From positions 248,001 through 312,000 of the forward strand of contig NZ_JAPDHW010000002.1 in NCBI RefSeq assembly GCF_025971945.1: a stretch of DNA of 64,000 nucleotides, in the 5' to 3' direction. The stretch is from Chryseobacterium kimseyorum (GTDB lineage Bacteria > Bacteroidota > Bacteroidia > Flavobacteriales > Weeksellaceae). Of the stretch, positions 53,339 through 62,584 are shown one piece after another. Position 1 is the first letter of the stretch. Each line of letters opens with the position of its first letter. Made by a program: the position numbers and the translations under genes. Under the pieces are notes generated by a model. It saw only the letters and a program-made list of their open reading frames with translations. It was not told the origin of the DNA and made no database searches.

Positions 53339-54787
53339 ATGAGTAAATATACTGAAGACGACTTAAGAGTCGATTTAGAAAATAAAAAATACGAATTCGG
53401 CTGGGAAACGATACTCGATTACGAAGATTTCCCAACAGGATTAAACGAAGACATCGTCCGTGCTATTTCTGCTAAAAAAGAAGAACCGGAATGGATGACA
53501 GAATGGCGTTTGGAATCTTTCAAAATCTGGTTGAAAATGACTGAGCCTGAATGGGCAAACATCAAATATCAAAAACCGGATTTTCAGGCGATAAAATATT
53601 ACGCTGCACCGAAAGCTAAACCGGAACTGGCAAGCTTAGATGAAGTGGACCCTGAATTACTGGCAACTTTTGCCAAGTTAGGAATCAACATTGAAGAACA
53701 GAAGAGGCTTTCAAATGTTGCTGTTGATATTGTTATCGATTCGATTTCTGTAAAAACAACTTTTCAGGACACTTTAGCAGAAAAAGGAATTATTTTCTGT
53801 TCAATTTCCGAAGCGATTAAGAATCATCCGGATTTGGTGAAAAAATATCTTGGAAAAGTGGTTCCAAGAGGAGATAACTTTTATGCAGCATTAAATTCCG
53901 CAGTATTTTCTGACGGAAGTTTCTGCTATATTCCAAAAGGGGTAAGATGCCCGATGGAATTATCCACTTATTTCCGTATCAATCAGTCTGGGACAGGCCA
54001 GTTTGAAAGAACGCTTGTGATTGCAGATGAAGGAAGTTATGTTTCTTATCTTGAAGGCTGTACCGCTCCGTCAAGAGACGAAAACCAGCTTCATGCTGCG
54101 GTTGTTGAGTTGATTGCTCTGGATAATGCTGAAATTAAATATTCAACTGTTCAGAACTGGTATCCTGGAAATGAAGAAGGAAAAGGTGGAGTTTTCAATT
54201 TTGTAACCAAAAGAGGATTGTGCGAAACCAAAGCAAAAATCTCATGGACGCAGGTAGAAACAGGTTCTGCAGTAACATGGAAATATCCTTCTTGCATCTT
54301 AAAAGGTGACGGTTCGATTGGTGAGTTTTACTCTATCGCAGTAACCAATAATCATCAGTATGCCGATACCGGTACAAAGATGATTCACATCGGTAGAAAT
54401 ACAAAATCAACGATTATCTCTAAAGGAATTTCTGCAGGAAAATCTCAAAATTCATACAGAGGATTGGTAAAAGTAATGCCTTCCGCAAAAGGGGCAAGAA
54501 ACTTCTCACAGTGTGACTCATTATTGATGGGTAACGAATGTGGAGCGCACACTTTCCCTTACATCGAAATTAAAGATCCAACAGCTCAGTTGGAGCACGA
54601 AGCTACGACTTCAAAAATCGGTGAAGATCAGATTTTCTACTGTAACCAAAGAGGAATCGACACAGAAAGAGCAATTGCTTTAATTGTAAATGGTTTCAGT
54701 AAAGAAGTTTTAAATAAATTACCAATGGAGTTTGCCATCGAAGCTCAGAAATTATTGGAGATTTCTTTGGAAGGTTCTGTAGGATAA
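53339..54787 (+). CDS. sufB: Fe-S assembly scaffold SufB
   Basis: SufB is the scaffold subunit of the SufBC2D complex. Family blocks are [62 protein letters not shown] and the C-terminal [18 protein letters not shown]; cysteines in [16 protein letters not shown] are typical of SufB and absent from SufD. Length 482 fits. It lies 66 bases after the A-type carrier. Confidence 0.97.
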   Translation: MSKYTEDDLRVDLENKKYEFGWETILDYEDFPTGLNEDIVRAISAKKEEPEWMTEWRLESFKIWLKMTEPEWANIKYQKPDFQAIKYYAAPKAKPELASLDEVDPELLATFAKLGINIEEQKRLSNVAVDIVIDSISVKTTFQDTLAEKGIIFCSISEAIKNHPDLVKKYLGKVVPRGDNFYAALNSAVFSDGSFCYIPKGVRCPMELSTYFRINQSGTGQFERTLVIADEGSYVSYLEGCTAPSRDENQLHAAVVELIALDNAEIKYSTVQNWYPGNEEGKGGVFNFVTKRGLCETKAKISWTQVETGSAVTWKYPSCILKGDGSIGEFYSIAVTNNHQYADTGTKMIHIGRNTKSTIISKGISAGKSQNSYRGLVKVMPSAKGARNFSQCDSLLMGNECGAHTFPYIEIKDPTAQLEHEATTSKIGEDQIFYCNQRGIDTERAIALIVNGFSKEVLNKLPMEFAIEAQKLLEISLEGSVG

Positions 54788-54829
54788 AATTAAGATTCTG
54801 TCTAAATTTTACAAACTATTAGCAGTTTG

Positions 54830-54895
54830 TTTGTCATTCCGTAGGAATCTCAACAAAGAAATTCAATGCTGTTGAGATTCCTACGGAATGACAAA
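54830..54895. repeat. Dispersed palindromic repeat, copy 2 (sufB-sufC gap)
   Basis: Perfect 25-base inverted arms (54830-54854 and 54871-54895), each with TCATTCCGTAGGAATCTCAAC, and a 16-base loop. In RNA it would form a very stable hairpin inside the suf message, 43 bases after the sufB stop and 141 bases before sufC. There is no T-run after it, so it is not a classic terminator. Confidence 0.92.
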
Positions 54896-55036
54896 AATGC
54901 CTTGAAAATCTAAAAATTGTTAGAATAATTTTAAATAGATTGATAATAAAATTAAACATAGGAATTGATTAAATTCTTAATATTAATAAAATAATAAAAG
55001 CATTAAGTATTGCTTAATGACTGATAAATAAAGTTT

Positions 55037-55780
55037 ATGTTAAACATTAAAAACTTACATGCCAGAATTGAAGATGGCGCACAAATATTAAAAGGTATTA
55101 ATCTTGAAATCAAGCCGGGCGAAGTTCATGCGATCATGGGACCCAACGGAGCAGGTAAATCTACTCTTTCTTCTGTGATAGCAGGAAAAGAGGATTACGA
55201 AGTTACAGAGGGAGAAATCCTTTTTCAAGGTGAAAACATTATTGAAGATGCTCCTGAAGAAAGAGCGCACAAAGGAATTTTCCTTTCTTTTCAATATCCG
55301 GTAGAAATTCCGGGAGTTTCTGTGACGAATTTCATTAAAGCTGCTTTAAACGAAAACAGAAAAGCAAACGGATTTGAAGACATGCCTGCGAAAGAAATGC
55401 TGGCCATGATTCGTGAAAAATCTGAAAAGCTTGGAATTAAAAAAGATTTCCTTTCAAGATCATTAAACGAAGGATTTTCGGGAGGTGAAAAGAAAAGAAA
55501 TGAGATTTTCCAGATGATGATGCTGAATCCTAAATTGGCGATTCTTGATGAAACCGATTCTGGATTGGATATCGACGCCTTAAGAATCGTTGCAGACGGT
55601 GTAAACCAGTTTAAAAACGAAGGAAATGCAGTGCTTTTAATTACGCATTACCAGAGATTGCTGAATTATATTGAGCCTGATTATGTACACGTTTTAGCAA
55701 ACGGAAAAATCATTAAAACAGGTGATAAATCTTTAGCTTTAGAATTGGAAAGCAAAGGGTACGATTGGCTTTTAAATTAA
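55037..55780 (+). CDS. sufC: Fe-S assembly ATPase SufC
   Basis: SufC is the ABC-type ATPase that drives SufBC2D. Walker A is GPNGAGKST (35-43), the signature is GFSGGEKKRNEI near 150, and Walker B is LAILDETDSGLD near 175; the H-loop histidine is in LLITHYQRLL. Length 247 is standard. It lies 249 bases after sufB, an unusually wide gap filled partly by the palindromic repeat. Confidence 0.97.
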   Translation: MLNIKNLHARIEDGAQILKGINLEIKPGEVHAIMGPNGAGKSTLSSVIAGKEDYEVTEGEILFQGENIIEDAPEERAHKGIFLSFQYPVEIPGVSVTNFIKAALNENRKANGFEDMPAKEMLAMIREKSEKLGIKKDFLSRSLNEGFSGGEKKRNEIFQMMMLNPKLAILDETDSGLDIDALRIVADGVNQFKNEGNAVLLITHYQRLLNYIEPDYVHVLANGKIIKTGDKSLALELESKGYDWLLN

Positions 55781-55826
55781 TTTAAAGATTAAAAGCATTT
55801 AAAAATTAAAAAAATTAAACGGCATT

Positions 55827-55851
55827 TTTGTCATTCCGTAGGAATCTAAAC
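55827..55851 (+). repeat. Dispersed palindromic repeat, single arm (copy 3)
   Basis: One 25-base arm identical in its TTTGTCATTCCGTAGGAATC core to copies 1 and 2, in the gap between sufC and sufD. The second arm is missing; the following sequence is unrelated. In the mRNA it could still pair with the complementary arm of copy 2. Confidence 0.88.
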
Positions 55852-55884
55852 TTCTATCACGATGGCAAAATAAACGTTCAAATA

Positions 55885-57192
55885 ATGAGTTTAAACGAAC
55901 AAATTTTACATAATCACACTGAATTTCTTGGCACACTTCGCCATCGTTTTTTAGATGAAACGAGAATTGAAGCTTTACGAAAATTTGCAATCAAAGGTTT
56001 TCCTACAAAGAAAGACGAAGAATACAAGTATACCAACATCAAAGAAATCACGGAGAAAGATTATAATTTTTTCCCGAAAGAAAGTCACAACATCACCAAA
56101 GAACAGCTTGATGAGTTGCATTTGGGAGAAGAAAATTTTGACTGGATTGTTTTTGTAAACGGTCAGCTTCGCAAAGAGCTTTCAAACATTTCTATCGAAA
56201 ATGCAGAATTTCTGTCTTTCAATTACGCTCTGAATGATGAGAATCACAAAGATGTTTTCGACAAATATTTTAATACAATTGCTGCAAAAGATTTAGCTTT
56301 TACCAATTTAAATCAGGCATACTGCAAATACGGATTCTTTTTAAAAGTTCCGAAAAATGTGATCATCGAAAAACCGATTCACGTTTTTTATCTTTCGCAA
56401 AATCAGGAAGAAAACACATTCTACAACACGAGAAACTTACTGATTGTAGAAGAAGGTGCAAAAGTTGAAATCATTGAAAGTCACCATAATTTTGATGAGA
56501 GTTTTGTGTTTACCAATTCAGTAACTGAAATTTTCACCTATCAGAATGCAAAAGCAGACTGGCACAAAATTCAGAACGACAGCGATACGTCTTATTTAGT
56601 AGATCATACGTTTGCAAAACAGGAAAGAGACAGCTTAACTACAGTAAATACATTTACATTCGGAGGGAAAATCATCAGAAACAATCTTGATTTTATTCAT
56701 AACGGAGAAAATATCAATTCTTTCATGAACGGAATCACCATTATCGGGAAAGATCAGTTGGTAGACCACCACACGGCAGTTCACCACAATACGCCGAACT
56801 GTCAGAGTTACCAGAATTACAAAGGTATTTTTAAAGATAAATCTCACGGGGTTTTTAATGGAAAGGTATTTGTAAATAAAATTGCTCAGAAGACCAACGC
56901 GTATCAGCAAAATAACAACGTTTTACTGAGCGAAGGTGCAACAATCGATACTAAGCCTCAGCTGGAGATTTTCGCAGACGACGTGAAGTGTTCTCATGGT
57001 TGTACGGTTGGTCAGTTGAATAAAGATGCTTTGTTTTATTTGAGAGCAAGAGGAATCTCTAAAAAAGAAGCTCAGGCATTACTGCTTTACGCTTTTGCCA
57101 ATGACGCAATGCAGAACATCGACATTGAGCCGTTAAAAGTAAAAATCGAGCAGCTTTTAGCTGAGAAACTTGAAGTTACCATGGAATTTTAA
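55885..57192 (+). CDS. sufD: Fe-S assembly scaffold SufD
   Basis: SufD is the SufB-related partner in SufBC2D. Blocks include VDHHTAVHHNTPNCQSYQNY and KGIFKDKSHGVFNGKVFV, and the C-terminal DDVKCSHGCTVGQLN...YLRARGISKKEAQALL. The open frame reaches back into the single-arm repeat; ATG 55885 (MSLNEQILHNHTEFL) gives 435 residues, the usual length. It is the last gene of the suf unit. Confidence 0.96.
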   Translation: MSLNEQILHNHTEFLGTLRHRFLDETRIEALRKFAIKGFPTKKDEEYKYTNIKEITEKDYNFFPKESHNITKEQLDELHLGEENFDWIVFVNGQLRKELSNISIENAEFLSFNYALNDENHKDVFDKYFNTIAAKDLAFTNLNQAYCKYGFFLKVPKNVIIEKPIHVFYLSQNQEENTFYNTRNLLIVEEGAKVEIIESHHNFDESFVFTNSVTEIFTYQNAKADWHKIQNDSDTSYLVDHTFAKQERDSLTTVNTFTFGGKIIRNNLDFIHNGENINSFMNGITIIGKDQLVDHHTAVHHNTPNCQSYQNYKGIFKDKSHGVFNGKVFVNKIAQKTNAYQQNNNVLLSEGATIDTKPQLEIFADDVKCSHGCTVGQLNKDALFYLRARGISKKEAQALLLYAFANDAMQNIDIEPLKVKIEQLLAEKLEVTMEF

Positions 57193-57200
57193 AATTCCAT
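57181..57200. repeat. Perfect 20-base palindrome over the sufD stop codon
   Basis: ATGGAATTTT is followed directly by its reverse complement; the sufD stop (57190-57192) is in the centre. It has no loop and precedes the real terminator by 16 bases. Confidence 0.8.
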
Positions 57201-57215
57201 TTAAACATAAAAAGG

Positions 57216-57245
57216 AAAGCACTTCAATTGAAGTGCTTTTGTTGT
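57216..57245. terminator. Terminator of the suf operon, probably bidirectional
   Basis: Perfect 10-bp stem AAAGCACTTC/GAAGTGCTTT with loop AATT, followed by a T-rich stretch; the convergent DUF3078 gene ends at 57264. Confidence 0.88.
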
Positions 57246-57263
57246 TTTATAATGATATCAAAT

Positions 57264-58181
57264 CTATTTCTTTAACCACCACTGACTGTCTTTTCGGTCA
57301 GAACGCTTCACACCGTTATCAATATTGTAGGCAAAACCAATTCCTAAAGTCTGCTTCAGCTGTGTTTTCTGAATCTGATTATGGTCATACATCAAATCTA
57401 AAGTAATAATTGAAGATACAAACCTGTTAATTTTCATATTCAAAAGCATATTATACGACAAAACCATATGGTCAGGATTTTCAAGATAGTTGGAAAATAC
57501 AGATCCTGTGTTGGTCATTTCAATATTTTCCATCAGTTTTACTTTATAGATTGCTGAGGCCAGGAAACCCATCTGCATCAGGAAAAAATCACCGTCAGAC
57601 TTTACGAACTGTAATTCTTTATCCAAAACAAAGGTGAATCTTCCGTTGGCAGGTCTGAAGGTCACGGTCAGATTTTCGTTTGGTCTGTACGTTATCCCGA
57701 CACCGGCATTCACATAACCTGGTGCCATAAAATTTGAAATTTTCTTTGCCTCAGGATTATTTCCGTCCTCAAATCCGCCGGAAAACTGTGACAGTAAACT
57801 CGCTCCCGTTGACACATACCAGCTTTTTGAAAACTGAAGACCATAGTTGGTGGAAATATTCAGAACATCCTGCGTTTTTCTTGTACCAACACCTTTCGTT
57901 GTATTTTGTCCATAATTTAAGATGATAATATTCTCCCAAAGATTACGGCCATTTTCATAAACCAGATTGTAATTTGCACTCGCCAGCCATCCTACGTTAT
58001 TGGCGCCACCACCAACCCAATTAGAGAAGGCTGCCTGGTTAAACATCACGCTATTTTTCGCATTAACAGACCAATGTCGTGGTTTTTTGATGGTATCTAC
58101 CGCGGCTGAATCACTGATGACTACCTGCGCAAAAGAATGCGCACTCAGATACGTAAAAAGTAAAACGAAAATCTTTCTCAT
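57264..58181 (-). CDS. DUF3078 outer-membrane-type protein
   Basis: A signal peptide (MRKIFVLLFTYLSAHSFAQ) is followed by alternating strands typical of an outer-membrane barrel. Family blocks are FNQAAFSNWVGGGANNVGW and FMAPGYVNAGVGITYRPNENL. DUF3078 proteins are common in Bacteroidetes; their role is unknown. The frame extends 17 codons upstream, but ATG 58181 begins the signal peptide and is chosen (305 residues). Confidence 0.9.
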   Translation of the reverse strand: MRKIFVLLFTYLSAHSFAQVVISDSAAVDTIKKPRHWSVNAKNSVMFNQAAFSNWVGGGANNVGWLASANYNLVYENGRNLWENIIILNYGQNTTKGVGTRKTQDVLNISTNYGLQFSKSWYVSTGASLLSQFSGGFEDGNNPEAKKISNFMAPGYVNAGVGITYRPNENLTVTFRPANGRFTFVLDKELQFVKSDGDFFLMQMGFLASAIYKVKLMENIEMTNTGSVFSNYLENPDHMVLSYNMLLNMKINRFVSSIITLDLMYDHNQIQKTQLKQTLGIGFAYNIDNGVKRSDRKDSQWWLKK

Positions 58182-58397
58182 AAATCTCAATTTTTCCAAG
58201 TGCAAAAATAGGAATATAATGTGAAACAGCAAGTTTACACGTTTTCAGAGGTTTATTAGAAATTTTACCGCGTCATGATTTTAAAACAAAATAATATAGA
58301 AAACCTTACCTTTTGTCTTAAATATTCTTTTAAAAATAAAATCATCGACAAATTTTCCGAAATTTATACTTGGCTTTTGATTTGACAGTTTTCAGGT

Positions 58398-59165
58398 ATG
58401 CTAAAAAATGTAATTCACAAAAACGCAATCATCAATCCTCTGCTTATGCTGGGAGCCATGTGGTTGGGATATTTTCTACAGACGCAGGGCTTTTTTTCCA
58501 GTTGCTTTGGTGCGATTATTCCGCTGTTGCCGGAAGGTTTGCTTGGAATTATCACTTCACCATTGCTTCACGGGAGCATTGATCACATTGTAGGAAATTC
58601 CATCCCAATTGCTGTTTTGATGTGCCTGCTCTATCAGTTTTACCCTTTGGTGGCCAATAAAGTTTTTGTCATGGGCTGGCTCGCAACAGGACTTTTACTT
58701 TGGATACTTCCGCCCATTGACATGATGACCGGCGAGTATATGTACACCTGTACGATCGGAGCCAGTGGCGTTGTTTATGTGTTGGCATTTTTTCTCTTTT
58801 TCAGTGGAGTTTTTAAGTGGAATATGACGTTGCTTACAATTTCTCTTCTTGTTGTTTTGTATTACGGAAGTTTAATTTGGGGAATGTTTCCGGAAGAGCT
58901 TTTTTACAATATGCCTGAGCCCAGTAAAATATCCTGGCAGGCTCACTTATCAGGTGCTTTGGTCGGAAGCATTTTAGCATTTGTTTTTAAAAATATAGGC
59001 GACAAAAAGAAAAGGTTTATTTGGGAATTCCCCAATTATTATAGCGAGAAAGATGATAAACTCTGGCAGGAATACAAAGAAAATCATCCGGATGATTTCT
59101 TGGAATTGCCCTACAAAAAAAATGAAGATCTTTGGGATCATTTGGAAGAAATAAGAAGAAAATAA
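58398..59165 (+). CDS. Rhomboid-family intramembrane serine protease
   Basis: Six or so membrane spans with the rhomboid dyad: Ser123 in GASGVVY and His183 in QAHLSGALVGS. HGSIDHIVGNSIPI near residue 55 is the usual HxxxxHxxxN block. The enzyme cuts transmembrane segments of other membrane proteins; its substrates are unknown. A soluble C-terminal tail of about 60 charged residues follows the last span. Confidence 0.94.
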   Translation: MLKNVIHKNAIINPLLMLGAMWLGYFLQTQGFFSSCFGAIIPLLPEGLLGIITSPLLHGSIDHIVGNSIPIAVLMCLLYQFYPLVANKVFVMGWLATGLLLWILPPIDMMTGEYMYTCTIGASGVVYVLAFFLFFSGVFKWNMTLLTISLLVVLYYGSLIWGMFPEELFYNMPEPSKISWQAHLSGALVGSILAFVFKNIGDKKKRFIWEFPNYYSEKDDKLWQEYKENHPDDFLELPYKKNEDLWDHLEEIRRK

Positions 59166-59177
59166 ATCCTAATTCCC

Positions 59178-59185
59178 TACATTTG
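59178..59185 (+). promoter_or_regulatory. -7 promoter box of dprA
   Basis: TACATTTG, 17 bases before the ATG at 59203. Confidence 0.5.
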
Positions 59186-59202
59186 AATAAAATAACACAC
59201 AA

Positions 59203-60312
59203 ATGTATTCTGAAGAACATCTCTACTCTATCGCTCTCCGCGAGTGTAATTTTATAGGTGATATTAATTTTTTCAAATTGGTCCGCAGTTTCGGGAGCGC
59301 AAAAAATGTTTGGAAATCCACTAAGAAAGCACTCAGTAAAACCGACGGAATTGGTACAAGAACAGTATCAGATATTGGAAATTCTGAACATTTGAAATTT
59401 GCAGAAAAAGAACTTTTGTTCTGTGAAAAAAATTCCATAAAAATCAATTTAAGACATCAGAATGAACTGCCATTTCTACTCAAAGAATGTGATGATGCAC
59501 CGGCAATATTATATCAGAAAGGAAACTTTGATCCCAATTTAAAAGCTGTCAGTCTAGTTGGAACGAGAAATATTACAGCTTACGGTAAAAAGTTTATTGA
59601 AGATTTTTTTGATGAAGCAAAATCGCATGCATTCATTTCAGTAAGTGGTCTGGCATTGGGTGTGGACAAAGAAGTTCACGAACATTCTTTACAACATCTG
59701 ATTCCCACGATTGGTGTCTTGGCGCATGGTTTTCATACTTTATATCCATCGAAAAACAGAAAACTTTCGGAGAAAATCATCGAAGAAAATGGTGGATTGC
59801 TTACAGAATTTAATTCTTCAAGAAAACCCGACCGCGAAAATTTCATCCAGAGAAACAGAATTGTAGCCGGAATTTCCCCTTCAACGATTGTGATTGAGAC
59901 GGCTTTTGGTGGCGGTTCTATAAGTACTGCAACATTTGCCAATAACTACAACAGAGATGTATTTGCCTTACCGGGAAAGATTACCGACAAATATAGCCAG
60001 GGATGTAATCACCTTATTTTTCAGAACAAAGCTACGGCAATTTCAACAATCAAAGACCTGCTAAATTTAGTTGGCTTTAATGACCCAAAAGACAAAATGG
60101 AAGAACTTTTTCCATACAGTGAGACTTCAATTCAATTATCTGAAAATCAAGAATTAATATATCAGAATATCGCAGCAAACCCTCATGTTTCATTAGATGA
60201 TTTGGCAGATATAATTTCGGTGGCATCACACAAAATATTGCCTGTGATTTTGGAATTGGAGCTTTTGGGGAAAGTAAAATCATTTTCCGGGAGACAATTT
60301 GTAGCGATTTGA
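59203..60312 (+). CDS. dprA: DNA-processing protein DprA
   Basis: DprA loads RecA onto incoming single-stranded DNA during natural transformation. The Rossmann-like core shows VSLVGTRNITAYG near residue 120, SGLALGVDKEVHEHSL near 150, and FIQRNRIVAGISPSTIVIE with AFGGGSISTATFA near 220-245. A helix-hairpin region precedes it and a winged-helix DML1-like domain ends the 369 residues. No other competence gene is in the window. Confidence 0.96.
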   Translation: MYSEEHLYSIALRECNFIGDINFFKLVRSFGSAKNVWKSTKKALSKTDGIGTRTVSDIGNSEHLKFAEKELLFCEKNSIKINLRHQNELPFLLKECDDAPAILYQKGNFDPNLKAVSLVGTRNITAYGKKFIEDFFDEAKSHAFISVSGLALGVDKEVHEHSLQHLIPTIGVLAHGFHTLYPSKNRKLSEKIIEENGGLLTEFNSSRKPDRENFIQRNRIVAGISPSTIVIETAFGGGSISTATFANNYNRDVFALPGKITDKYSQGCNHLIFQNKATAISTIKDLLNLVGFNDPKDKMEELFPYSETSIQLSENQELIYQNIAANPHVSLDDLADIISVASHKILPVILELELLGKVKSFSGRQFVAI

Positions 60313-60468
60313 AATTTAATGATTTCTTAATATTTCATTATTTCATATATAACATTTAATTTTTAACAAAATTTAAATCATAATTATCAATTTAATAATA
60401 TTCTGTTTCATTATTATTGAATTTTCAGCAAATATTAAATAAGCTATTGTGAATCTTGAAAAAAAAAT

Positions 60469-60476
60469 TAAATTTG
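60469..60476 (+). promoter_or_regulatory. Promoter of gdhA
   Basis: TAAATTTG with a TTG 19 bases upstream (60447-60449) as a possible -33 element. The leader is about 22 bases. The glnA-type TAGGGGTATTT site is not found here. Confidence 0.65.
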
Positions 60477-60503
60477 TTGACATAATATTCAACCCTACCT
60501 AAT

Positions 60504-61862
60504 ATGGAACAATATAATATTGACCAGAAAATCCAGGAGTTTATCGCCAAAATTGAGGCGAAGAATCCTAACGAACCGGAATTCTTACAAGCAGTAAAAG
60601 AAGTTGCTGTAACTGTAATTCCGTTTATTTTAACCAGAAAAGAATATACCGGCATGAAGCTTCTTGAGAGAATGGCTGAAGCTGAAAGAATTATTATTTT
60701 CAGAGTTCCATGGGTTGATGACAAAGGAGAAATTCAGGTTAACAGAGGTTTCAGAATTCAGATGAACTCTGCGATTGGACCTTACAAAGGGGGAATCCGT
60801 TTCCATCCGACGGTAAATCTTTCTGTACTTAAATTCTTAGCATTCGAGCAGGTTTTCAAAAACTCTCTGACTACACTTCCAATGGGAGGTGGAAAAGGAG
60901 GTTCAGATTTTGATCCACAGGGAAAAACTGATATGGAAGTAATGCGTTTCTGCCAGGCTTTCATGACAGAACTTTGCAAGCATATTGGTCCTGAAACGGA
61001 TGTTCCTGCGGGAGATATCGGCGTAGGAGCTAGAGAAATCGGATATTTATTCGGTCAGTATAAGAAAATCAGAAATGAATTTACAGGAGTTCTTACCGGC
61101 AAAGGTTTGGCTTACGGTGGTTCATTAATCCGTCCTGAAGCGACTGGTTACGGAGTTGTTTACTTTGCTGAGCAGATGCTGAAGACTATCGGACAGACAT
61201 TTAAAGATAAAACGGTAACAGTTTCAGGTTTCGGTAACGTAGCTTGGGGTGTTATTAAAAAAGTACACGAACTTGGCGGAAAAGTGGTTACTCTATCCGG
61301 TCCGGACGGTTATGTGTATGATAAAGACGGAATCGATGGTGAGAAGATCGATTATTTATTAGAATTAAGATCTTCAGGAAACAACAGAGCTGAGGATTAT
61401 GCTAAAAAATATCCGTCAGCAGTATTCCACGCTGGAAAACGTCCTTGGGAAGTGAAGTGTGATGTTGCCATCCCTTCTGCAACCCAGAACGAACTTGACC
61501 TGGAAGACGCAAGATTATTGGTAGAAAACGGTTGCGTATGTGTAACAGAAGCTGCAAATATGCCTTCTACATTAGATGCAATCAATTATTTCCTTGAAAA
61601 CAAAGTATTGTTCTCTCCTGGAAAAGCTTCTAACGCTGGTGGTGTTGCCACTTCAGGTTTAGAGATGACTCAGAACTCAATCAGATTAAACTGGACTTCT
61701 GAAGAAGTTGATGCAAGACTGAAAGAGATTATGATCGGAATCCACAAAGCTTGTAGAGACTACGGTAAAGAGGAAGACGGTTATGTAAACTACGTAAAAG
61801 GTGCAAACATCGCCGGATTCGTAAAAGTAGCAGAAGCAATGTTGGCTCAGGGAGTCGTATAA
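60504..61862 (+). CDS. gdhA: Glutamate dehydrogenase, hexameric NADP type
   Basis: This enzyme makes glutamate from 2-oxoglutarate and ammonium at high ammonium. Blocks are GPYKGGIRFHPTVNLSV near residue 92, TTLPMGGGKGGSDFDP with the catalytic lysine near 130, DVPAGDIGVGAREIGYLFG and the dinucleotide-binding VSGFGNVAWG near 240. Length 452 is that of the small hexameric enzyme. NADP use is inferred from overall type. It is a single-gene unit. Confidence 0.96.
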   Translation: MEQYNIDQKIQEFIAKIEAKNPNEPEFLQAVKEVAVTVIPFILTRKEYTGMKLLERMAEAERIIIFRVPWVDDKGEIQVNRGFRIQMNSAIGPYKGGIRFHPTVNLSVLKFLAFEQVFKNSLTTLPMGGGKGGSDFDPQGKTDMEVMRFCQAFMTELCKHIGPETDVPAGDIGVGAREIGYLFGQYKKIRNEFTGVLTGKGLAYGGSLIRPEATGYGVVYFAEQMLKTIGQTFKDKTVTVSGFGNVAWGVIKKVHELGGKVVTLSGPDGYVYDKDGIDGEKIDYLLELRSSGNNRAEDYAKKYPSAVFHAGKRPWEVKCDVAIPSATQNELDLEDARLLVENGCVCVTEAANMPSTLDAINYFLENKVLFSPGKASNAGGVATSGLEMTQNSIRLNWTSEEVDARLKEIMIGIHKACRDYGKEEDGYVNYVKGANIAGFVKVAEAMLAQGVV

Positions 61863-61869
61863 AAATATT

Positions 61870-61898
61870 AAGGTCGGGAAATTTTCCCGACCTTTTTT
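61870..61898 (+). terminator. Terminator of gdhA
   Basis: Stem AAGGTCGGG/CCCGACCTT with an inner AAATTTT loop, then T6. Confidence 0.93.
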
Positions 61899-61948
61899 CT
61901 GAAAACCTGTCCCGGGATTATAAATGGGAAAAAGTAATAGTGAAAGTG

Positions 61949-61983
61949 AAAGCATTGAATGTCCAGTTCAATGCTTTTTTTTT
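61949..61983 (+). terminator. Second plus-strand hairpin after gdhA
   Basis: Perfect 11-bp stem AAAGCATTGAA/TTCAATGCTTT with loop TGTCCAG, then a T-run. It lies 50 bases behind the gdhA terminator with no gene between; it may back up the first or end a small RNA. Confidence 0.75.
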
Positions 61984-62011
61984 GATACAAAATTGTCTTA
62001 TTTTGTCTTTT

Positions 62012-62452
62012 TTAAGGCGTGGTTGGAGTGCTGGTATTTACAGTTCCGGATCCCGGCAAAGGCTTATTAACACTCGTATTTACGTTTCCGCTTGTATTGA
62101 GACTGCCGGTAGTTCCGATGTTGACATTACCAGGCGATAAAACTTTATTATCGACAGTGCCTGTATTCAAAGGAAGTGTTCCGTTTGGGTTGGGAGAATT
62201 GATGGTTCCGTTATTCATGGTGCCCATATTGTTATTCATAGTTCCCTGCAGATTGTTCCCGGTGCCTAATTGATTATTATTCAACGCTCTCACATCTGAG
62301 TTAAGGTTTCCTCTGGGAATTATCACACCCTTCTGAGTTGTTGATGGAGTTGTAACAGTGGTTGAGCCTGTATTTGTTTTCTGAGGTGTTGTCTGTGCAG
62401 ATACAGCAAATATACCTCCCATAGCAAAAGCTGCTAAAATTAATCTTTTCAT
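62012..62452 (-). CDS. Secreted low-complexity Asn/Thr/Gly-rich protein (146 aa)
   Basis: A signal peptide (MKRLILAAFAMGGIFAVSAQ) is followed by about 125 residues dominated by Asn, Thr, Gly, Pro and Ser, with repeated short units such as NNNMGTMNNG and SGNVNTS. There is no cysteine, and no folded domain is evident. It may be a disordered surface or matrix protein. Function unknown. Confidence 0.7.
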   Translation of the reverse strand: MKRLILAAFAMGGIFAVSAQTTPQKTNTGSTTVTTPSTTQKGVIIPRGNLNSDVRALNNNQLGTGNNLQGTMNNNMGTMNNGTINSPNPNGTLPLNTGTVDNKVLSPGNVNIGTTGSLNTSGNVNTSVNKPLPGSGTVNTSTPTTP

Positions 62453-62584
62453 AATATAATATTTTGGTGATAATCAATACTATACAAATAGCGTACAACT
62501 CTGTGATCATTAATGAAATTAATTTTTTTTTTAGTTTTTAATGATTTAGAATTTCATATTTTTTATTTTTAATAAAAACTTACA

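Noticed and set aside
54830..54895. Palindrome as a transcription terminator of sufB
   Set aside because: The stem is long but no T-run follows, and sufC/sufD lie downstream in the same direction.
55799..55990. Minus-strand open frame over the single-arm repeat and sufD start
   Set aside because: It is antisense to sufD and part of it is the translated repeat arm; no independent support.
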